Shown piece by piece: positions 1 to 5,191 of a DNA stretch of 5,191 nucleotides. Source of the stretch: Opitutus sp. GAS368 (GTDB lineage: Bacteria; Verrucomicrobiota; Verrucomicrobiia; Opitutales; Opitutaceae). The stretch spans positions 1 to 5,191 of the forward strand of contig CAMATV010000265.1 of assembly GCA_945861235.1 (NCBI GenBank). The letters run 5' to 3'. The stretch's first letter is position 1. Each line of letters starts with the position of its first letter. The notes beneath the pieces are model-generated. The model worked only from the letters and a program-made list of their open reading frames with translations, did not search any database and was not told the DNA's origin. Made by a program: the position numbers and the translations under genes.

Positions 1-1566
1 AAGTTCGAGGATATCGAAATTGATGAAAAACTTATCGAGATCACTGGCGATGCCGTGATCCGGCGCGAAGGGATTTTCCCCTACAAACGGCTGAGCGCAA
101 ACTCCGTCGCCGTGCTGATGACCAACCCGCTCGACTACGCGAAGCGCGAATCGTTTTCGCAAGCGACCGAACTCTCCATCGAAGAGGTCAGCGTAGTTTC
201 AGCGACATTTTTTGAGAGCATCCTCAAGAAGTTTTTCAAAGACACCCATGCCGCCGCGAACGGTTCCGAGGACGTGGATATCGGTGCCGTCGCCAATGTC
301 ATCACCAATGCCTACAGCACCGACGGCGGCACTGGCGGCGTCAGCGCGGCCGACCTCGAGAACGAGGACTCCGCACCCATCGTGCAACTCACGAACCGCA
401 TCATTGAGGACGCCTATATTTCCGGCGCGTCGGATATTCACATTGAGCCGATGGAAAAAGATCTCGTGGTCCGCTACCGGATCGACGGCCTCTGTCAGGA
501 AAAACTCCGGCTCCCGAAGCAGGTCGCCAACTCGATGGTCACGCGCCTGAAGATCATGTGCAACCTGGACATTTCCGAGCGCCGTCTGCCGCAAGATGGC
601 CGTATCGTGTTCAAGAAATACACCAAGAAAAACATCGATATCGACCTGCGCGTCGCAACCGGCCCGATGAACCACGGCGAAAAGGTCGTCATGCGTATTC
701 TCGACAAGACCAAGAGCACTTTGCCGCTCCCGGCCTTGGGGTTTTCGGAAGAGAATCTCGCCCGTTACCGCGAGTGCATCCGCCAACCCTACGGCATGAT
801 TCTCCACTGCGGCCCGACCGGATCAGGCAAGTCGATGACCCTCTACTCCGCACTCGGTGAAGTGAACACACCCGATGTCAATATTCAGACGGCGGAAGAT
901 CCCATCGAATACACGCTGGCCGGTATCAACCAAATGCAGATGAGCCGCGTCATCGGCCTCACCTTCGAACGCGCGCTCCGCTGCTACCTCCGCATGGACC
1001 CGGATATCATTTTGGTCGGAGAAATCCGCGACAAGGAGACCGCCCAGATCGCCTGTGAAGCCGCGCTCACCGGTCACTTGCTCGTTTCCACCCTGCACAC
1101 CAACGACGCTCCCTCGACGATCTCCCGCCTGGGCGAAATGGGTATCGAGCCGTTCAACATCTCGGCCTCGCTCGTCTGCGTTTGCGCGCAGCGGTTGCTC
1201 CGTCGCGTGTGCAAGAACTGCAAGGTGCCCTACGAGGTGGCCGGTCGCGAAAAGATGATCATGGAAAAAGCACTCGATTGGAGCGGCCAAGTCTTCAAGG
1301 CCAATCCCCAAGGCTGCCCCACCTGCAGCGGCACCGGCTACAAGGGCCGCGTCGGTATTCACGAACTGATGACCAACAGCGAGGAAGTCACCGAGGCCAT
1401 CAACAAAGAAGTCGAAGTCGCCGACCTGAAACGCGTCGCCATGAAAAATGGCATGAAGACGCTGCACCAAGATTCCATGCTCAAGGTCAAGCTGGGCCTG
1501 ACCACCATCGAAGAAGCCCTGAGCAACGTGCCACCCGACATGATCAGCCAGCCCAAGACGGGTTGA
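1..1566 (+). CDS. GspE/PilB-family assembly ATPase of type II secretion or type IV pili (5' end outside window)
   Basis: Hexameric cytoplasmic ATPase of the secretion superfamily that powers pseudopilus or pilus assembly at the inner membrane. The frame is open to base 1, so the GTG at 55 is probably internal; 521 residues are visible, numbered here from base 1. Residues 1-80 resemble the end of the N-terminal GspE/MshEN domain (a PLDY stretch). The N2 domain follows, with ASDIHIEP near 143-150 and VRYRIDG just after. The core has Walker A GPTGSGKS (271-278), an Asp box TAEDPIEY (297-304), Walker B DPDIILVGEIRD (333-344) and a His box with His359 and His366. A zinc-type tetracysteine is present: CKNC (404, 407) and CPTC (439, 442). 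All catalytic elements look intact, so the enzyme should be active. LRMDPD replaces the commoner LRQDPD. PilT lacks the tetracysteine, which argues against a retraction ATPase. GspE and PilB cannot be separated without the N-terminus and neighbours. It ends convergently against the TPR gene. Confidence 0.95.
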   Translation, partial: KFEDIEIDEKLIEITGDAVIRREGIFPYKRLSANSVAVLMTNPLDYAKRESFSQATELSIEEVSVVSATFFESILKKFFKDTHAAANGSEDVDIGAVANVITNAYSTDGGTGGVSAADLENEDSAPIVQLTNRIIEDAYISGASDIHIEPMEKDLVVRYRIDGLCQEKLRLPKQVANSMVTRLKIMCNLDISERRLPQDGRIVFKKYTKKNIDIDLRVATGPMNHGEKVVMRILDKTKSTLPLPALGFSEENLARYRECIRQPYGMILHCGPTGSGKSMTLYSALGEVNTPDVNIQTAEDPIEYTLAGINQMQMSRVIGLTFERALRCYLRMDPDIILVGEIRDKETAQIACEAALTGHLLVSTLHTNDAPSTISRLGEMGIEPFNISASLVCVCAQRLLRRVCKNCKVPYEVAGREKMIMEKALDWSGQVFKANPQGCPTCSGTGYKGRVGIHELMTNSEEVTEAINKEVEVADLKRVAMKNGMKTLHQDSMLKVKLGLTTIEEALSNVPPDMISQPKTG

Positions 1567-1611
1567 CGCGTGCGCGGCCAGTCCGTCGCCGCTCCCCGCC
1601 GCAACGCGTCA
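1564..1611. terminator. Candidate bidirectional terminator hairpin in the convergent gap
   Basis: The arms are 1564-1577 and 1596-1611. TGACGCGT at 1564-1571 pairs perfectly with ACGCGTCA at 1604-1611. Six further pairs form if A1603 and C1599 bulge out, giving 14 pairs around an 18-base loop (1578-1595). The stem contains the TGA stops of both convergent genes. Neither side has a T-run (CTTCGCCG follows on the plus strand, AACCCGTC on the minus strand), so it is not a classical intrinsic terminator. A transcript-end stabilising or U-less terminator role is inferred from position alone. Confidence 0.45.
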
Positions 1612-3531
1612 CTTCGCCGTCGCCGACCGCGGCTTCCACGCCGCCAACTGCCGCTGCGCCGGCGGGTAGTCCGGCGTCCGTTGCAGCACCGCCTGCGCGA
1701 GGGCGATCGCGCCGGGCTGGTCACCTGCGTCAAAAAACTCGCGCGCCAGCTCCGTCATGCGCCGGGCACGCTGCGCGTCTCCGTTCAAGTAAAGCCGGGC
1801 CGACGCCAGCATCGCAGGCGTCTCCCCTTGCCCTTGCCGGATGCGCACGTCCGCCAGCCGCAGGTCGCTCTCGCGTTTCTCAAGCCAATTTTGGGGCGGC
1901 GACTCGGCCCGCACCTCACGAATCAAATTTTCCGCCAGCGCCCATTTCCGCTCACGCCAAAGTTCCTCCAGCCCGGCAAAAAACAGGTGCTCGTCCTTGG
2001 TCGGCACACCCGTGGGCGGCACCAGCGTCAGCTCGGGCGGCCGACGCGCGGCGAGGTCCTGCGCAACGGCGGCCTTTTGAGTCTGCAGCCATCGACTGGC
2101 CGGACACGCCGTCTCCGCCAGCGCGATCACCTCGCGCGCCGTCTCCATCCGGCCCGCCCGCCGCAGCGCCTCCACCGCCGGGCGAAACACCGGCATCGGC
2201 CAAGGTCGGCCGCGCAAGAATTCCAACAGCGAGCTCTGGACGGCTTCCCCGGGCGCCGCCGCGGCTGCCACCAGTCGGCCCATCCACTCTAGCCAGACCT
2301 GCTCGGCTGCTGGCACCGGTCGACCCGGCGTCGGCTTCATCAACCCCAGCACCGTCGCCGCCTCCGCCCATTCGCCCCGCTGCACGTGTAACTGCACATT
2401 CAATACCTGAAACGCCCGCTGCGGAAAGCCCCGTTCCCCGACCGCCGCGAGACACCGGTCAAACAACGTCCGGCTGCCAATCTCCGCCAGCGGAGTCGCG
2501 GCCATTTTCAGGTTCGCAGCCGAGCCGCCGAAACGAAACAGATAATCCTCCAGCGCGACCTTGGCCGCGTCCTCCCGGCCGGCCAAGGTGCGCTGCACGA
2601 TGCCATAGACCGCCTGCCCCGGATCGGCGGGCGCAGCTGCCCGCATTTCCACCAGCGCGCGCTCCATCTCGTCCAGTCGCCCGGCTGCGCGGCTGACGCG
2701 CACCCGGAACCGGCGCACCGCTTGCAAGTCGGCGCCCGGCCGCGTCCCCCAAGCCTCAAGATATTCCGCCGCTTCGGCGGTGCGCCCCAATTCGAGCAAA
2801 GCCAAGACCCGGTGGTCCGAGGCCAGCTCCCCCGGTTCCTCGGACTCCGCGAACACGAGGGCCTCGGCAGGGCGGTGCGCCGTCATCAGCGCCGAAAATT
2901 TCTGCGCCGCCAGCCACCGGCGATCAACGTCCGCTCGGGCGCCCTTCACGAGCGGTAGAAAGCGGTCGATGGTGGCGACCATGAGGTCAAAATCCTCGCC
3001 CTCTGCCGCGACGGAAAAGAGACTCTGCAAGTAGCTCCTGCCGGGAAACTCCTCCGCCAATCCCTCCTTCAAAACGCTCACCGCCTGCGTCCGCTGGTTG
3101 GCCATCAGGTAAAATTTCGCCAGCGCCTGCCGGCCCTTCATGTCTCCCGGGTACAAGGTCAGTCCCTGCCGCAACACCCGCGCACCATCCGTCCATTTGT
3201 TTGCCTTCAACAGGTCCTGGCCTTCGGCGATCAAGGCCTGCCCTTTCTTCGCCGTGACGGACGCACGCGAAACCGGATACCAAAACGCATCGCCGTAAGT
3301 CAGCAAACAGTAGGGGTTGCGCTGCCAAAATGAAAACAGCGCCGCGGTGCCCGCGACATAGGCCGCCACGAGCATGACCATCGCCCAACTCATCACTCCG
3401 CGCACGCTGATCGCAAACCCGTCTTCGCGCTCTCCCTCTCGCCGGTCGTAGAAACCGAGCACACCAAAATACCACCGCCCCTTAATCACCTCGGCCGCAC
3501 CCCAGACTAACTTGATGCGGCGGCGCTTCAT
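1609..3531 (-). CDS. Membrane-anchored TPR-repeat protein, function unknown
   Basis: A 640-residue protein that I do not recognise as a named family. A basic start (MKRRRIK) and a polar segment of about 45 residues precede one hydrophobic helix at about 46-69 (MSWAMVMLVAAYVAG and onward). The positive charge before the helix predicts N-terminus inside, with the rest facing the periplasm. From about 97 to the end it is helical and alanine/leucine-rich, with degenerate TPR-like pairs: about 97-130, 131-164, 372-400, 515-548 and 589-621, the last ending in the typical RTPDYPPA turn. TPRs bind other proteins, so a scaffold or assembly role is plausible but is inference. No catalytic motif is visible. 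The ATG at 3531 is chosen because it overlaps the smc stop as ATGA and has an AGG four bases upstream; a later start at Met47 would remove the basic N-terminal region. The stop lies 42 bp from that of the convergent ATPase. Confidence 0.88.
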   Translation of the reverse strand: MKRRRIKLVWGAAEVIKGRWYFGVLGFYDRREGEREDGFAISVRGVMSWAMVMLVAAYVAGTAALFSFWQRNPYCLLTYGDAFWYPVSRASVTAKKGQALIAEGQDLLKANKWTDGARVLRQGLTLYPGDMKGRQALAKFYLMANQRTQAVSVLKEGLAEEFPGRSYLQSLFSVAAEGEDFDLMVATIDRFLPLVKGARADVDRRWLAAQKFSALMTAHRPAEALVFAESEEPGELASDHRVLALLELGRTAEAAEYLEAWGTRPGADLQAVRRFRVRVSRAAGRLDEMERALVEMRAAAPADPGQAVYGIVQRTLAGREDAAKVALEDYLFRFGGSAANLKMAATPLAEIGSRTLFDRCLAAVGERGFPQRAFQVLNVQLHVQRGEWAEAATVLGLMKPTPGRPVPAAEQVWLEWMGRLVAAAAAPGEAVQSSLLEFLRGRPWPMPVFRPAVEALRRAGRMETAREVIALAETACPASRWLQTQKAAVAQDLAARRPPELTLVPPTGVPTKDEHLFFAGLEELWRERKWALAENLIREVRAESPPQNWLEKRESDLRLADVRIRQGQGETPAMLASARLYLNGDAQRARRMTELAREFFDAGDQPGAIALAQAVLQRTPDYPPAQRQLAAWKPRSATAK

Positions 3532-3538
3532 CGCGCCT
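3528..3538 (-). promoter_or_regulatory. Weak ribosome binding site and ATGA stop/start overlap coupling smc to the TPR gene
   Basis: On the minus strand AGG (3538-3536) is followed by CGCG and then ATGA, in which ATG (3531-3529) starts the TPR gene and TGA (3530-3528) ends smc. The Shine-Dalgarno match is only three bases with a short spacer. Termination-reinitiation by ribosomes finishing smc is therefore the likely source of initiation. This supports a single transcript and fixes the TPR start. Confidence 0.7.
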
Positions 3539-5191
3539 GAGGTCGGGTGGTGTCCAATTTCGCTCCGCGCACGGAATCAGCGATATTCTGGGGATGCGCC
3601 TCGATGTCGCCCCGTTCGGCGTTGAATCGCATCGAGACCGTCTTCGAGACGCCCCGTTCTTCCATCGTTACGCCGTAGATCGTGCTCGCCGCCGAGACGG
3701 TGCGTTTGTTGTGCGTAATGATGATAAATTGGGATTCGCCCACGAACTTCTTCAACAGGTCCGTAAAGCGCCCAATATTCGATTCGTCGAGCGGCGCGTC
3801 GAGCTCGTCGAGCAAGCAGAACGGCGAGGGTTTCACCATGTACAGGGCGAAGAGCAAGGCGACCGCCGTGAGCGTTTTCTGCCCTCCAGACAGCAGCGTG
3901 ATCCCCTTGAGCTTCGTGCCCGGAGGCTGCGCCACAATTTCGATGCCACTCTCTAAAATATCCTCGGACGCGATCAACTCGAGATGCGCCCGCCCACCGC
4001 CAAACAGCGTGAGGAAGGTGTATTCGAAGTTTTTCTTGATCTGCTCAAACGTCACTTGGAACTGTTGCAACGAGGTCTGGTTGATCTCGTCGATTACCTT
4101 GACCAGCTCCGCCTTCGCCGTCGTGAGATCGGTGACCTGCGCCAGCAGAAAGTCGTGGCGCTGCTTCAGCTCCGCGTATTCTTCGATGGCGACGAGGTTG
4201 ACCGCACCCATGCCGTTGAGCCGTTGCCGGAGCGCATCCGTCTCCGTCTTGGTTGCGGTCCAGTCCGTCGCTTCGAGCGCCGCCAAATCCTTCTCCGTCG
4301 GCTCGCCCTTGGCGTCCTTTTTCTTACGCCGACGCTTCGGTTCCGCCGCAGCATTTTCCGCGCCCTCCACCGTCGACTCCGGGCGCTCCGCCCCTTCGTC
4401 TTCGTCCTCGTCGAGGTCGAGCACCTTGACGCCCTCGGGCTCATCATCGGCATGCCAGAGTTGCTGCTTCCAATCGATCTCGCCGACGTTGGTCTGGAAC
4501 TCGCGCGTCACTTCTTCCACGAGGAACAGCACCCGCTGCCGGTTCTCCGCCAACTTGATTTCGTTCGTGCCCAGCTGACTGCGGGAAACATCCGATTCCT
4601 GCCGCACGCTCACCTGAGACGACTCCAAAGCGTTGATCCCCCGCTCCACGTCCACGAGCCCGACGCGCACCGCCTCCACCTGTTCTTGGGCGACCGAAAA
4701 CGTCTCCGCAATCTGCGCCGCCCGCGCCCGCTGCTCCGTCGATTCGCGTTCGAGTTGCGCCGTCTGCTCCGTCCAAGCTTCGATTTCCGTCTGACGCTGG
4801 ATCAAGAGTTCGCTGAGTTGCAGCCGGCGCCGTTCCATCTCGCCCAATCCTCGGTCGAGCACCTCAACCTTTTGTCGCCGCTCCGCCAGCTCCAGTCGCG
4901 CCTGCCCGAGGGTATCGCGTTTCATGTCACGCTCCGTGCGAATCTCCACGATCCGCGTTTCCGTCTGTTGAATTTTTTCCCGCTGTTGGGCAGACACCGC
5001 GTGCGCCTCCGCGAGCCCCGTCTGCGCTTTTTCCCAACGCGCATGCGCTTCATTCCGCGCGTGCTCCAGCGAACCAAGCTCTCCCGCCATGCGGCTCAAT
5101 CGATTGCCTGCATCCTCGGCCGCCCGATGCGCATTGCGCTGCTCGGCCTGCGCCGAGGCGAGCGCCTGCGTGACCGTCAAGACGTCCGCCC
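3528..5191 (-). CDS. smc: Chromosome segregation/condensation ATPase SMC, C-terminal half (5' end outside window)
   Basis: SMC dimers with kleisin partners (ScpA/ScpB in bacteria) form a DNA-loop-extruding ring that compacts and separates sister chromosomes. About 553 residues are visible, numbered here from the Leu codon at 5180; the frame is open to the right edge, so that TTG is not taken as the start. Full bacterial SMCs are near 1,150-1,200 residues, so the first head, one coiled-coil arm and the hinge are missing. Residues 1-230 are Glu/Gln/Arg/Ala-rich coiled coil. A charged insert follows at about 243-305, then the GAVNLVAIEEY joint region (about 325-335). The C-terminal head has FGGGRAHLEL (393-402), AQPPGTKLKG (417-426), ABC signature LSGGQ (430-434), Walker B and D-loop CLLDELDAPLDE (455-466) and H-loop ITH (488-490), then YGVTMEERGVSK (502-513). 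RecN or SbcC are less likely because the PPGTKLKG and YGVTM segments are specific to SMC. The signature ends in Q where many bacterial SMCs have E. The stop overlaps the TPR start. Confidence 0.96.
   Translation of the reverse strand, partial: ADVLTVTQALASAQAEQRNAHRAAEDAGNRLSRMAGELGSLEHARNEAHARWEKAQTGLAEAHAVSAQQREKIQQTETRIVEIRTERDMKRDTLGQARLELAERRQKVEVLDRGLGEMERRRLQLSELLIQRQTEIEAWTEQTAQLERESTEQRARAAQIAETFSVAQEQVEAVRVGLVDVERGINALESSQVSVRQESDVSRSQLGTNEIKLAENRQRVLFLVEEVTREFQTNVGEIDWKQQLWHADDEPEGVKVLDLDEDEDEGAERPESTVEGAENAAAEPKRRRKKKDAKGEPTEKDLAALEATDWTATKTETDALRQRLNGMGAVNLVAIEEYAELKQRHDFLLAQVTDLTTAKAELVKVIDEINQTSLQQFQVTFEQIKKNFEYTFLTLFGGGRAHLELIASEDILESGIEIVAQPPGTKLKGITLLSGGQKTLTAVALLFALYMVKPSPFCLLDELDAPLDESNIGRFTDLLKKFVGESQFIIITHNKRTVSAASTIYGVTMEERGVSKTVSMRFNAERGDIEAHPQNIADSVRGAKLDTTRPQAR
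4266..4454 (-). other. smc: Charged low-complexity insert within SMC
   Basis: About 63 codons (residues about 243-305 counted from the codon at 5180) interrupt the heptad-like coiled coil just before the GAVNLVAIEEY region. The segment opens with ADDEPEG, carries an acidic run DLDEDEDE (4418-4395), a Pro/Ala/Glu-rich stretch, then a basic run KRRRKKK (4337-4317). The acidic and basic runs lie about 19 residues apart. Proline and glycine content argue against a continuous helix, so this is probably a disordered loop or linker. The reading frame is maintained through it and the head domain after it is complete, so it is part of the protein and not a frameshift. Confidence 0.75.

Noticed and set aside
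55..57. GTG as the start of the ATPase gene
   Set aside because: The frame is open to base 1, and the codons before 55 continue a plausible N-terminal domain; the true start is probably upstream.
199..1470. Minus-strand open frames of 202 and 215 codons antisense to the ATPase gene
   Set aside because: Both are His/Asp/Val/Gly-rich shadows of a strongly conserved coding strand and have no recognisable motif.
1182..2696. A 504-codon open frame on the plus strand, running from within the ATPase gene across much of the TPR gene
   Set aside because: Its product is a Pro/Arg/Ala/Ser-rich string with no recognisable domain. It overlaps the conserved ATPase C-terminus in another frame and is antisense to the TPR gene, as expected of a stop-poor frame in GC-rich DNA.
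4317..4337. The KRRRKKK run as a nuclear localisation signal, suggesting a eukaryotic SMC
   Set aside because: The gene lies in bacterial context with a four-base ATGA overlap to its neighbour, and the head sequence is of bacterial SMC type.
3682..4578. A 298-codon plus-strand open frame antisense to smc
   Set aside because: The serine-rich, low-complexity product mirrors the conserved SMC head and charged insert codons; it has no domain of its own.
5178..5180. TTG as a possible start of the minus-strand SMC gene
   Set aside because: The frame continues without a stop to the right edge, and the visible part lacks the N-terminal head and hinge needed for SMC, so this is an internal Leu codon.

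Overview
This is a 5.2 kb window of GC-rich bacterial chromosome, almost entirely coding, with three protein genes and no RNA genes, mobile elements or CRISPR arrays that I can see. The SMC head wording (PPGTKLKG, LLSGGQ, CLLDELDAPLDESN) and the ATPase sequence fit the Verrucomicrobia/Planctomycetes side of the bacterial tree. My best guess is an Opitutaceae-like verrucomicrobium, but this rests on recalled family resemblance and no search was run.

Layout. Positions 1-1566 (+) hold most of a secretion/pilus assembly ATPase of the GspE/PilB family, with its 5' end beyond the left edge. Then come 42 bp between two convergent stop codons. A GC-rich imperfect hairpin fills this gap and includes both TGA stops. 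On the minus strand, 3531-1609 encodes a 640-residue protein with one membrane segment and TPR-like repeats. Its ATG overlaps the stop of the gene before it by four bases (ATGA). That upstream gene, running from the right edge to 3528, is the C-terminal half of the chromosome-organising ATPase SMC, and its 5' half lies outside the window.

How they work together. The minus-strand pair is probably co-transcribed as smc then the TPR gene, with coupled translation. The ATPase gene is on the opposite strand, so it is a separate unit that ends here; any secretion or pilus partners in the same operon would lie upstream, outside the window. No promoter is visible, because both transcription units start beyond the window.

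Points worth a second look are a charged acidic-then-basic insert in the SMC coiled coil close to the head, the coupling of an unrecognised membrane-anchored TPR protein to smc, and the hairpin spanning both stop codons. I see nothing that amounts to a new defence or mobile system; most of the window is ordinary housekeeping sequence.
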